This document shows positions 15,872 through 24,763 of a stretch of 64,000 nt of DNA, piece after piece. Each line of letters opens with the position of its first letter. Position 1 is the stretch's first letter. Below the pieces are notes generated by a model. It was given only the letters and a program-made list of their open reading frames with translations, was not told the DNA's origin and made no database searches. Source of the stretch: DAISWL01 sp036826375 (lineage in GTDB: Bacteria; Patescibacteriota; Saccharimonadia; Saccharimonadales; HK-STAS-PATE-42); assembly GCA_036826375.1 (NCBI GenBank), contig DAISWL010000001.1, positions 118,263 through 182,262 of the forward strand. Direction: 5' to 3'. A program made the translations under genes and the position numbers.

Positions 15872-17656
15872 TTATATTCTTTCTACCGGCTTGACACCTA
15901 TAACGTCCAAGGCGCTTGAAAATACAGTTGATACAGCAGTACTGAGCTCCATTTTCTTATTAGTTTCGGCGAGATCTTCACTGATAAAACGCTCCTTCGC
16001 ATAAAGAGAGTTGAACGAATGTGCAATGTCCAGTAAGTATTCGACGAGCACATTAGGTGAATAGTCGCTCAGAGCGGTTTTGATGTGCTCAGGATAATAA
16101 AGAAGCTTAACGATTAACTCACGCTCTCGAGCTGTGTAGTTACTATCTGATAGACCAGATGTAATACTTCCCATGTTTTTTGCGATAACCGTGTTAACTC
16201 TGGCGAATGTGTACAAGAGATAAAGTCCGCTATCACCCTCGAGGCTAACCGCCTGTTGTATATTGATGCTAGTATCGGTCGTTCGAGCCGGCTTGAGTAA
16301 CGCACACTTGATTGCGGCTACAGCAATCTGATCAGCTAGCATAGGAGTGTAGCCACGATCGGAGTTAAGTAGTGTATTCTTTACTTCATCGAGAAGATCA
16401 TCTATCAATAGAGTGTTACCTCCACGTGAGCTCATTTTCTTCTTAGCCCCAGATTCATCAGTAATATTTACTAAACCATATGGAATATGAGCGAAATCGT
16501 TATAATTGCCGACTCCTAATTGCTCACAGACAGCAAACACCTGTTTCATAGCAACACTTTGTTCAGGCCCAATGACCCACAGGAGCTTGTCTGCTCCATA
16601 GGAGTCTTTCTTCAATTTCGTCAGCGCGATGTCCTGAGTGATATATAGAGACGTGCCATCGGATTTAAGCATGATAGTATCCGGTATATTATATGCGTCT
16701 AGATTGGTAAGGATAGCGCCGTTTTCGAGTCTTTTGAAAGTACCTTTTTCTAGACCCTTGGCTACAAGATCCTTACCTTGATTATAGTGTTCGTGTTCGT
16801 GCCATATTTTATCCCAATGGTTGCCTACTCGATCCAAGGTCTCTGTGATACCCTGATGAGCGTATGAAATGATCAGCTCCCATAACGCCCATATATTCTT
16901 GTCTCCGGCTTCCCATAAAACAGCCATCTGACGAATTGCGTCTTGGGCGTCCTTATCGTTCTTAAAATCTTCACTCGCCAATGTATAGCATTCGCCCACA
17001 AAATGATCCGGCTTGACGTTGATCTCGCTCGGCGTTAGCCATTCATCTTTGTGTTGTATCCAATAATCCACGTCATATGTAGTTTTTTTGTCTTTGTCGC
17101 GTCTTTCATATTTGAGATAGCCCCACATAGCCTTTGTAATGGCAATACCCCTATCATTATCGACGCAGTCTCGTATGACTTTAGCGCCTGAATATTCAAG
17201 AATTTTGGCGATTGACATTCCTACTAAATTATTTCTAAGATGACCCACGTGCATCGCCTTATTAGGATTTGGAGAAGTATGTTCAATGACCCATGTTTCA
17301 CCTTCAAGCATCGTATTCTTGCCGTATGCGCTACCATGCTTTTTAATATCCTTGATAACAGCAGATAAGGAAACATTAGACAGTCTAAAGTTGATAAATC
17401 CAGGCATTATAGCCTCTGTACTAAATATATCATTTGGTATCTTATTTATTTCTTCTACTATTTCCTGAGCAATTTTCAACGGAGATTGAGATAGCTCCTT
17501 CGCTAGCTGAAACGAAATATTACTGACGTAATCCGCTTTCTTTTTATCGGTTGGTACAGATACAGTGGAGTGATGCGGCGACAAACTAGGATATAAAGAG
17601 CTAACTGCCGCATCTATGGCTTTTCCTAGTGTGTCAGTCAATTTATCATGGATCAC
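15872..17656 (-). CDS. argS: Arginyl-tRNA synthetase (island-encoded)
   Basis: A full-length class I synthetase of 594 residues. It has an N-terminal Add-1-type domain, SPNPNKAMHVGHLRN with the HIGH motif HVGH at 136-139, SLYITQDIA and WVIGPEQ, a KMSK-like loop KKKMSSRGG, and a C-terminal helical anticodon-binding domain ending VKPVERI. It should attach arginine to tRNA-Arg. It is the last gene of a tight operon with AsnB-, ligase- and aminotransferase-type genes, overlapping the AsnB stop. Nearly no AARCTTAA repeats occur in it. It may be a second, resistant ArgRS for self-protection, a supplier of Arg-tRNA for biosynthesis, or the replaced housekeeping gene. Confidence 0.92.
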   Translation of the reverse strand: MIHDKLTDTLGKAIDAAVSSLYPSLSPHHSTVSVPTDKKKADYVSNISFQLAKELSQSPLKIAQEIVEEINKIPNDIFSTEAIMPGFINFRLSNVSLSAVIKDIKKHGSAYGKNTMLEGETWVIEHTSPNPNKAMHVGHLRNNLVGMSIAKILEYSGAKVIRDCVDNDRGIAITKAMWGYLKYERRDKDKKTTYDVDYWIQHKDEWLTPSEINVKPDHFVGECYTLASEDFKNDKDAQDAIRQMAVLWEAGDKNIWALWELIISYAHQGITETLDRVGNHWDKIWHEHEHYNQGKDLVAKGLEKGTFKRLENGAILTNLDAYNIPDTIMLKSDGTSLYITQDIALTKLKKDSYGADKLLWVIGPEQSVAMKQVFAVCEQLGVGNYNDFAHIPYGLVNITDESGAKKKMSSRGGNTLLIDDLLDEVKNTLLNSDRGYTPMLADQIAVAAIKCALLKPARTTDTSINIQQAVSLEGDSGLYLLYTFARVNTVIAKNMGSITSGLSDSNYTARERELIVKLLYYPEHIKTALSDYSPNVLVEYLLDIAHSFNSLYAKERFISEDLAETNKKMELSTAVSTVFSSALDVIGVKPVERI

Positions 17657-19398
17657 TGTAAGCTCTTTTCTAAAATTGCTATGCTACATAACTTCCACTG
17701 CATTGACAGTGGTAATTCTTTAGTATATTTTAACAAACTTTCATCTATTAGGCTAGATAAAAACTGGGAGTTAGTGAGCAGCCCGTCGCTGATAAGACTT
17801 TCAATAAACTCTTTACGCTTATCAGGAAGATCGGGGAAGCCAAGCTTCTTTCGTTTAGTTATGTACTCCGGAACATGTTTCTGTCCTATTTTCCTTAATA
17901 TATATTTCTCTTTGTTATCAAGCATCTTGAAACGAGAAGGTACGGAACTCAGATACTCTACAAGGCGATAGTCCGTAAAGGCCGTTCTACATTCCACCGA
18001 CCAATTCATTGACTGTTTATCTTCTTGCGCAAGCAGGGCTGGTAAATGAGTCTTGACTCCGAAACGTAATACGGAATTAAGCGTATCGTCCGTAGCGTAA
18101 GGAACGAAGTGTTTAGTAATATTTTCGTCTATTATTCGCTTCAGTAGATCCTTATCAATAGCATTCTTTAGCGGTGATTGGAGATACCAATACTGCTTAA
18201 ACACCTCACTGGTTGTATAGTTATTTTCATCTCTAAGAAAACTATAATAATCCAAGTACCCTAAGAATATTTCATCTGCGCCCTGGCCGTTAAGCACGGC
18301 TTTCAGACCTTGTTGATGAACCGCTTCATAATTTCTACTAATATAGATATAAACCTGGTCGAGTGACGGCTCTTCCATAGCTCTTGTAACTTCGATGAAC
18401 CTTTCTAACGCCAGATCTTGATCTCGTACTTGTACTTTATGATGCGGTATATCATATTCTTTGCAAAATTTAGATGCATAGTAGAGGTCTTCATCTATAT
18501 GTTCTCCTTTTGCAAGTGTGAAGCAATGAGGTTTATAGCTCAAATCTCTCATCGCCAGTGACGTCAGGAGTGTACTATCCAATCCTCCAGATAGTACCAT
18601 CCCTATATTTGTATCAAGTGAGGTTCGAAGCGCAACGGAATCGATAAGAATTTCCTCAACATTCCGTAAAATTGTCTCTTCATCATCGTTGATTTCATTT
18701 TTTTGAAGTTGCCAGTACGCTATCGTTTCTTTGGTATTTTTTCGCGTATCTATAGCTATGTAGTTACCTGATGGGAGATTGTAGATATCCTTAATGTGCG
18801 TACGTGTTTTATCGCTCCAGAAATTAAAAACTAAATCCGAGACTATTCTATCGGTATCGAGCGTCCACTTCTTATTGTGACAAACGTCTTTAATAAACTT
18901 GATCGTTGAGCCGAAGTAAAATGTACCTGAAGATATATCGTCATAGTAGTAAAGTGGCTTCTCGCCGATTCTATCACGAGCTATTATAAGCAGACCTGAT
19001 GAATCGTCATGAATCGAGAGAGCGAAAGGGCCGTTAAATTTCGAGAAGCAGTTCGTTCCCCAATGGTCATATGCAGATAAAATAACCTCACTATCTGAAG
19101 TTGAGAAAAACTCGTATCCAAGTGCTTGTAGTTCAGACTTGATTGCTCTGAAGTTATATATTTCGCCGTTAAAAACCAAAGTCTTGCCATGCTTAACCAT
19201 TGGCTGATGACCGTGAGAGCTAAGGTCAACTAGACTCAATCTGCTATGCGTTAAACCGACGGTATTCTCCGTGTTGAAATATACACCGAAATCATCTGGC
19301 CCCCTACGTTCATGCTGCTTCTTTGAAACACTGACGAATGTTTCGTTATTCAAATTATTACTTTGTTTATTACAATAGTAGCCGCTAATGCCACACAT
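17653..19398 (-). CDS. Asparagine synthase-type glutamine amidotransferase (AsnB family)
   Basis: A 581-residue protein. It starts MCGISGYY with nucleophilic Cys2 for glutamine hydrolysis, followed by HERRGPDDFG, HSRLSLVDLS and VFNGEIYN of the Ntn-type glutaminase domain. The ATP-pyrophosphatase domain carries SGGLDS near residue 270 and NGQGADEIFLGY. Known family members make asparagine or, in biosynthetic clusters, amidate or cyclise other carboxylates. The gene sits one base after the ligase gene and overlaps the ArgRS gene, so translation is coupled. The substrate could be a product of the neighbouring ligase and aminotransferase. Confidence 0.9.
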   Translation of the reverse strand: MCGISGYYCNKQSNNLNNETFVSVSKKQHERRGPDDFGVYFNTENTVGLTHSRLSLVDLSSHGHQPMVKHGKTLVFNGEIYNFRAIKSELQALGYEFFSTSDSEVILSAYDHWGTNCFSKFNGPFALSIHDDSSGLLIIARDRIGEKPLYYYDDISSGTFYFGSTIKFIKDVCHNKKWTLDTDRIVSDLVFNFWSDKTRTHIKDIYNLPSGNYIAIDTRKNTKETIAYWQLQKNEINDDEETILRNVEEILIDSVALRTSLDTNIGMVLSGGLDSTLLTSLAMRDLSYKPHCFTLAKGEHIDEDLYYASKFCKEYDIPHHKVQVRDQDLALERFIEVTRAMEEPSLDQVYIYISRNYEAVHQQGLKAVLNGQGADEIFLGYLDYYSFLRDENNYTTSEVFKQYWYLQSPLKNAIDKDLLKRIIDENITKHFVPYATDDTLNSVLRFGVKTHLPALLAQEDKQSMNWSVECRTAFTDYRLVEYLSSVPSRFKMLDNKEKYILRKIGQKHVPEYITKRKKLGFPDLPDKRKEFIESLISDGLLTNSQFLSSLIDESLLKYTKELPLSMQWKLCSIAILEKSLQ

Positions 19399-19399
19399 C

Positions 19400-20827
19400 T
19401 TATAGATCCTTCTTTAAAACTTTACCCGTCGCCGTTCTCGGTAATAAGCTGACAAATTTAACTGTAACGATACTACTAAGAGCTTCAGGCAGTGAATGTA
19501 GAATATTATCTTCAAGCAGAGATTTATCAATATTATCTTCTCCAACTACAAAAAGTTGCAATTCACTGGCAGATAGGAATTTATAGCTCATATCTTTGAT
19601 CTGTTCATTTGATAATAAGAGAGGTATATTGACGGATGCCGTATTTACTAAGTCAGTAGGTAAATCCATTGCATCTTTTTTACGGCTGACAAGATAAAAG
19701 AAATGGTCTTTATCTTCATAGAATAAATCACCTGTTTTGAACCACCCGTTAACATTGGCACTTTCATTTTGCTCATGATCGTCGTAAGAAGCAACCATCG
19801 GTCCTTTAATTAGTAGCTCGCCAATAGCTCCGTCTTCAACGTCCATATAATCCTCATCGACGATTCGACATTCAACCTGCCTACATGCTTGCCCGACGCT
19901 GCCTAGTCGTAATTCCGCATTACTATCGGGAAGTAGAAAATGGGTTAAAGATGTTGTTTCCGTGAGACCATATCCTTCCGTGATCAACACGTCAGTTTTT
20001 TCTTTCATTTTTCTCACTACTGGTATCGGGATACTCTCTCCGCCGGAATCACAAATACGTAAAGACGAAAAATCGTATCGACTCAAGTTAAGACTGGATA
20101 AGCTTTTATAGAAAACCGGGTTTACAACCAATATGTTAACTTCATGCTTCTCGATCAAATTTGCGATTGCTTCAGCGGAATCTTCCTCTGGGCATATTAC
20201 AATTGTCTTACCTAGGCTCATAGGCGCCACACAACACGGAATAACACTATAGCAATAATGGAAAGGTAGAGAAAATAGGATCGTGTCATTATCCTTGAGC
20301 TTATAAATTCTTTCATACTCACTCACGGCCCATGCTATATTATCGTTCGTATAGTTTACTTTCTTAGGTATGCCCGTAGTGCCGCTAGTATGTGCAGTAA
20401 ATAATGTTTTGTTATCAGGGTGTATTATTTCAAGCTGCGTCTTATCCATCGTGTCGTTATCAATACTATCTAATTCCGGAATACGGACAATGTTTACAGA
20501 CTCTAATTGTTGTTCTTTATCTGCATACACTACATCGACATCATGGAGCATGACATTCAGTCCACTTTTGTTCATAGTCCGATCGATAACGAGAGGGGTA
20601 ATGCCTCGGAACATTAGGGCATACATGAAAAATACCCACTCCGCCTTACGGCTGGGAAGAATGGCGACCTGAACATCCTTGCTAATCTGCTTACTCTCCA
20701 GATAAGCCATGTACTTGTCTATTGCTTCTTTTATTGATGTACTATTAAATGTCCTATCTCCATCAATAATCTTGAGAGTACTCTCATCTGATATAAGAAT
20801 TTGTTTGACCGATTCTAAGTAACTCAT
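19400..20827 (-). CDS. AMP-dependent (acyl/amino acid) ligase of the ANL superfamily
   Basis: A 475-residue adenylate-forming enzyme. It has the P-loop TSGTTGIPKK at 147-156, ITEGYGLTET, GWFKTGD, and a C-terminal PRTATGKVLKKDL with the catalytic Lys. It lacks a fused carrier protein or condensation domain, so it should load a carboxylic acid onto a free thiol, CoA or an amine partner. It is second in the operon after the aminotransferase gene with a four-base gap. Substrate cannot be deduced; no separate carrier protein is seen in the island. Confidence 0.9.
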   Translation of the reverse strand: MSYLESVKQILISDESTLKIIDGDRTFNSTSIKEAIDKYMAYLESKQISKDVQVAILPSRKAEWVFFMYALMFRGITPLVIDRTMNKSGLNVMLHDVDVVYADKEQQLESVNIVRIPELDSIDNDTMDKTQLEIIHPDNKTLFTAHTSGTTGIPKKVNYTNDNIAWAVSEYERIYKLKDNDTILFSLPFHYCYSVIPCCVAPMSLGKTIVICPEEDSAEAIANLIEKHEVNILVVNPVFYKSLSSLNLSRYDFSSLRICDSGGESIPIPVVRKMKEKTDVLITEGYGLTETTSLTHFLLPDSNAELRLGSVGQACRQVECRIVDEDYMDVEDGAIGELLIKGPMVASYDDHEQNESANVNGWFKTGDLFYEDKDHFFYLVSRKKDAMDLPTDLVNTASVNIPLLLSNEQIKDMSYKFLSASELQLFVVGEDNIDKSLLEDNILHSLPEALSSIVTVKFVSLLPRTATGKVLKKDL

Positions 20828-20831
20828 CTAA

Positions 20832-22139
20832 TTATAGCCTTTCGCTCAAAGCATTATCTAGTATTTGCATGCCCTGTTCTAGCATTTCATTTTTAATTAC
20901 AAGCGGCGGTGTAATACGTAGAAACGACCCATGAGGCCCATTAGGCATCGATAAGAGCAAACCATTCTTAAAGCTATCTCTAGCTATTTTTTCGGCCAAA
21001 GTTTTACTGTGCTGACCATCAATTGTGATATGCAAACTAGCGACCATACCAAAGACCTCGGAATAAGATATAGCATTTTGATATTTCTCCGCTAATTTGT
21101 CTATTTGAGTTTTAAAGCTCCTAGAGACATCGAGAAGATTCTGTCGGAATTCTTTATTCTCCATAAATTTGATATTAGCTATAGCCGCAACGCAGCTCAT
21201 AGGGTTTGCGGAATGAGTAGTGGCGATATCAAGTTCATTACTTTTGTTAAAGATGTCTCTTTTTACAGCAATAGCAGACATGGGCAGAGAAGATGTGAGA
21301 CCCTTGCCTAGGCAGATAATATCAGGGCTGATATCAAAATGTTCGAATGCAAATCGTCTTGAGGTTCTATAGAATCCAGATTGTATTTCATCCACAATCA
21401 AAAGAGCGTCAGTTGCGTTGCAGAACTCAATCACTTCATTTATTAGTTGCTGGTCGGCAACAAAGACGCCCTTACCTTGATAGGGCTCCATAATTATCCC
21501 TGTCACCATATACTCAGACAGTCCGTACTTATCTAGCGTATCCGAAATGTTCTTCTGAAATGATACGCTTTGTGTTTTGCTTGAACGACTCTGAAAAGGA
21601 AGCTTTATATAATGAACTTTATCACCTTTGTCGGACGTGAAAAGGCTATGACGAGTGATCCCTGAGATTGAATCAGACTGCAAAGTATTTCCATGGAAAG
21701 CATTATAGAAAGAGACAATCACTGATTCTGCCTGATTATGGTGATCGAGGGCTACTTTAATTGAACTCTCGACAGCCTCTGATCCGGATGACATGAAATG
21801 CAAGCCGTAGGATTCTCCTGTAGAATCGTCTAAAAGCTTTCCGAGCTGTTCGGCTAACTCAAGCCGATATCGATGTGGGAAATTATATGTTGCAAGAAGG
21901 GGTTCTTCGAGCGCGTTCTTCAAGGCATCGACTACAAATTCATTCGAGTGACCAGAGTTCGCGACGGCTATGGCAGACGTGAAGTCTATCCATGCATCTC
22001 CATTTCTATTAAAGACAAGTGCACCCTTTGCGCTATGCCACATTAGAGGATAAAAGTCTGTATGCATTGACGCGTGTTCAAGCATTTTTAGTCTATTGAG
22101 GTCGTCTTTCTCTTCTACAGAGGAAACATATGTAAACAA
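20832..22139 (-). CDS. Class III pyridoxal-phosphate aminotransferase
   Basis: A 435-residue fold-type I PLP enzyme. Landmarks are WIDFTSAIAVANSGHSN, FMSSGSEAVESSIKVA, FYNAFHGNT, LIVDEIQSGFYRT and the Schiff-base lysine in ICLGKGLTSSLPMSA. Relatives include acetylornithine, ornithine, GABA and diaminobutyrate aminotransferases acting on omega-amino groups. It is the first gene of the four-gene island operon. An amino donor-acceptor pair related to ornithine or arginine would connect with the ArgRS, but this is inference. Confidence 0.9.
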   Translation of the reverse strand: MFTYVSSVEEKDDLNRLKMLEHASMHTDFYPLMWHSAKGALVFNRNGDAWIDFTSAIAVANSGHSNEFVVDALKNALEEPLLATYNFPHRYRLELAEQLGKLLDDSTGESYGLHFMSSGSEAVESSIKVALDHHNQAESVIVSFYNAFHGNTLQSDSISGITRHSLFTSDKGDKVHYIKLPFQSRSSKTQSVSFQKNISDTLDKYGLSEYMVTGIIMEPYQGKGVFVADQQLINEVIEFCNATDALLIVDEIQSGFYRTSRRFAFEHFDISPDIICLGKGLTSSLPMSAIAVKRDIFNKSNELDIATTHSANPMSCVAAIANIKFMENKEFRQNLLDVSRSFKTQIDKLAEKYQNAISYSEVFGMVASLHITIDGQHSKTLAEKIARDSFKNGLLLSMPNGPHGSFLRITPPLVIKNEMLEQGMQILDNALSERL

Positions 22140-22199
22140 ATCTAAAGCCCCTTCATTTACCCAAGCTCGCTTATGTCGGCTACCCCAACTGAGTACTCT

Positions 22200-23388
22200 A
22201 GCTGTGATTTTAGCAGTAGGACTCTTTGTGGATTAGTTACAATACTGGAGCTGCCTACCTTATAATATCAAATGCAACCGTTAAAATACAATATGTAATC
22301 AAGAAAGGATTTACATGAACCATTTAACGGCTGCGGATCGAGGCAGTATAGAAACACTGCTTCAAGAACATTATACAAATAAAGAAGTAGCTAGGCGACT
22401 GCTAAGGAGCCCTAGCACTATTAGTCGAGAAATAAAGAAGGGATTAGATGGTTTAGGGATTTACCGTTCCTGGATAGCACAGGTAGCCTATGAATTTAAT
22501 CGAAAGCGCTCCAAGCAGATGCCAAAGCTAGATAATCCAACCAACCATAGGCTCAGGGGTTGGATTGTAGATTGCCTACAAAAGGGTTGGGATCCAAGCA
22601 TGATCTCTGGTCGTATGAAAGCAGAAGGATTCGTTATTGTTTGCGCTGAAACAATTTATAGCTGGATCTACTCCAGCGAATGGGCAAAAGGTGAAAAGCT
22701 TTACCAGTATCTACGCCAGGGTAAAAAACACAGAACAAAACATAGGGGTAGATCAGCTCAAAAGTCTAGAATACCCAACAGGGTTTCTATCCATGATAGA
22801 CCATCAGTTGTTGACGCCAGGAGTCGTATTGGGGACTGGGAGGGAGATAGTGTTATATACACCCATAAACATGCCATTAATTCCGTTAATGAGAGGTTGA
22901 GCGGATTAGTGGAGTTCACTAAGCTTACTAGAAAAACAGCTTTGAAAACTGCATCCGCCATAATAACTAAACTTAAAGGACGTGTTGCCCATACAATTAC
23001 ATTCGATAATGGGAGTGAGTTTATAAACCATAGCCTCATAACAGAAGCACTGGGTATTAGTGTTTACTTTGCTGATCCATACTCTTCCTGGCAACGTGGT
23101 TCCAATGAGAACCTTAACAGACAACTAAGAGCTTATCTCCCTAAAAGGTCTGATATTAGAGACTTAGAGTAGGAAGAACTAGATGATATAGTTTGGGAGC
23201 TAAATAACAAGCCACGTAAAAGATTCCTATGGCATACGCCACAGGAAATCTATGACTGGCTTGTAAGCAACCCAGGTAAAGCGCTAGACTTATGTAAGGT
23301 TGCGTTTGGTTCTAGAATTTAGGTTTATACTTAATTCTCTTCACTATTAGCTTATACTCAATAATTTATCTTGAATTCAATCATAGCC
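22200..23388 (+). mobile_element. Degenerate IS30-family insertion sequence
   Basis: An IS30-type transposase frame with short flanks. Possible terminal inverted repeats are AGCTGTGATT at 22200-22209 and AATCATAGCC at 23379-23388, matching 8 of 10; these ends are tentative. No target-site duplication was found. The element forms the right part of the repeat-poor island between the biosynthetic operon and the MITE-like palindrome. Confidence 0.6.
22315..23322 (+). pseudogene. IS30-family transposase with an internal amber stop
   Basis: The frame codes for an N-terminal helix-turn-helix (SPSTISREIKKG) and a DDE integrase core: GDWEGDSV, TFDNGSEF and SNENLN supply the D, D and E. At 23170-23172 a TAG follows DLE; the same frame then continues EELDDIVWELNNKPRKRFLW and HTPQEIYDWL to a stop at 23320-23322. 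A single C-to-T change from CAG explains the break. The transposase is probably inactive unless the stop is read through. Confidence 0.85.
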
Positions 23389-23397
23389 TGATCTTAA

Positions 23398-23569
23398 TAT
23401 ATAGCCCCCGCAAAACGAATACGGGTCTTTTTGGATGATAGATCGGAGTGATGAAATAATCTGTTTTTTGAATGAAATGTATCCGTAGATACATTGAACT
23501 CAAAAAACAGTTATTTCAGCCTGTGAGGTGCATTTAAAAAGATGGGTTTTGTTTTGCGGAGGCTATATA
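23398..23569. repeat. MITE-like 172-bp imperfect palindrome
   Basis: Outer arms 23398-23432 (TATATAGCCCCCGCAAAAC...) and 23536-23569 (...GTTTTGCGGAGGCTATATA) are inverted copies with a few mismatches. An inner pair, 23453-23483 and 23488-23517, is almost perfect around a CGTA loop. There is no coding capacity. It sits just beyond the rarA stop and next to the broken IS30, so it may be a non-autonomous element; alternatively it folds the end of the rarA mRNA. Confidence 0.65.
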
Positions 23570-23571
23570 AG

Positions 23572-24717
23572 CTAAAATCCCACACCTTTAGGTAGATTGC
23601 CATCTTTTTCGCTAGATTGATCACTATAACCGAGTTCTTTCATTAGTTTAGTTGGAGCATTTCTAAGATGCATCGGAATTGGTGCATTTGGATATTCACT
23701 AGCTAAATCTTCAGATTCTTTCATTTTATCGGTAATCTCACGAGATTTTTTAGAGCGCGCTAAAGCCTCACAGGTATGAAAAAGATTGTAGCGACATTCC
23801 GGTAGTCCGATCATCTTGCACGCATCCAGAGTGGCCACCGCTAAGCTTAAGGCTCCGTTGCCAGCCAAGCCGATATCCTCACTAGCAAAAATGACCATTC
23901 GCCTAGCAATAAAAACTGGATCTTCACCCCCAGCCAACATCCGCGCCATGTAATAACGTGCCGCTTTCGGATCGGAGGCTCGCATACTTTTAATGAAGGC
24001 GCTGGTGGTATCGTAATGCTGATCGCCCAACTTATCGTAAGCCTGCCTGGCTTGATGCGAAGCTAATAATTCATTAACTTTTTTAGGAGTGATCAATCCG
24101 GATTGGTTGAGGTTATCTAGGGCTTCCATGTTTCCGAGAGCAACTCTGGCATCGCCTCCGCTAGCATCAGCAATTAAGTTTAACGATTCCCCACTGAACT
24201 TCGATTTAAGTTTAGCTTGAGCTCGTTTTAAAATCTTTAAAAGATCTTCGGGATTATGCGGTTTTAAAACTAGAACTCGGGAGCGACTAATCAGCGGAGT
24301 TATAATCTCGAAACTTGGGTTTTCAGTAGTTGCTCCAAAAAAGATTAGCCGCCCGCTTTCAACAAACGGGAGCAGTGTATCTTGCTGAGCTTTATTGAAT
24401 CGGTGGATTTCATCAACAAAAAGAATAGTTTTTTGACCCAGATTCTGGTTGATTTCGGCCGTTTTAGCCGCTTCGGTTATATCTTTTTTACTAGCCGTAA
24501 CCGCGCTTAATTCAATTAATTCTGTATTTTCAAGATCGGCGATTATCGCTCTGGCGAGAGTAGTTTTACCACTTCCCGGAGGCCCCCATAAAATTAAGTT
24601 TAGCGGTTTTTGACTTTGAATAACCTGAGTTAGAATTTTAGTCTGACCAATAAGATGCCCCTGCCCAATGACATCTTTTAGGCTTTTTGGACGCATAATC
24701 TCTGCAAATGGTTTCAT
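23572..24717 (-). CDS. rarA: Replication-associated recombination protein A (MgsA/RarA AAA+ ATPase)
   Basis: A 381-residue AAA+ ATPase related to clamp-loader proteins. The start MKPFAEIMRPKSLKDVIGQGHLIG is typical. Walker A is WGPPGSGKTTLARA, Walker B is ILFVDEIHRFNKAQQD, and sensor 1 is FFGATTENPSFE. C-terminal signatures include MRASDPKAARYYMARMLAGGEDP and AAPIPMHLRNAPT-like sequence (NAPIPMHLRNAPTKLM). It acts at stalled replication forks. It marks the return of AARCTTAA repeats after the island. Confidence 0.93.
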   Translation of the reverse strand: MKPFAEIMRPKSLKDVIGQGHLIGQTKILTQVIQSQKPLNLILWGPPGSGKTTLARAIIADLENTELIELSAVTASKKDITEAAKTAEINQNLGQKTILFVDEIHRFNKAQQDTLLPFVESGRLIFFGATTENPSFEIITPLISRSRVLVLKPHNPEDLLKILKRAQAKLKSKFSGESLNLIADASGGDARVALGNMEALDNLNQSGLITPKKVNELLASHQARQAYDKLGDQHYDTTSAFIKSMRASDPKAARYYMARMLAGGEDPVFIARRMVIFASEDIGLAGNGALSLAVATLDACKMIGLPECRYNLFHTCEALARSKKSREITDKMKESEDLASEYPNAPIPMHLRNAPTKLMKELGYSDQSSEKDGNLPKGVGF

Positions 24718-24763
24718 TAAGCTTAATTATCGCATAGTTTAAATCTAGATTTTAGTAAATAAA

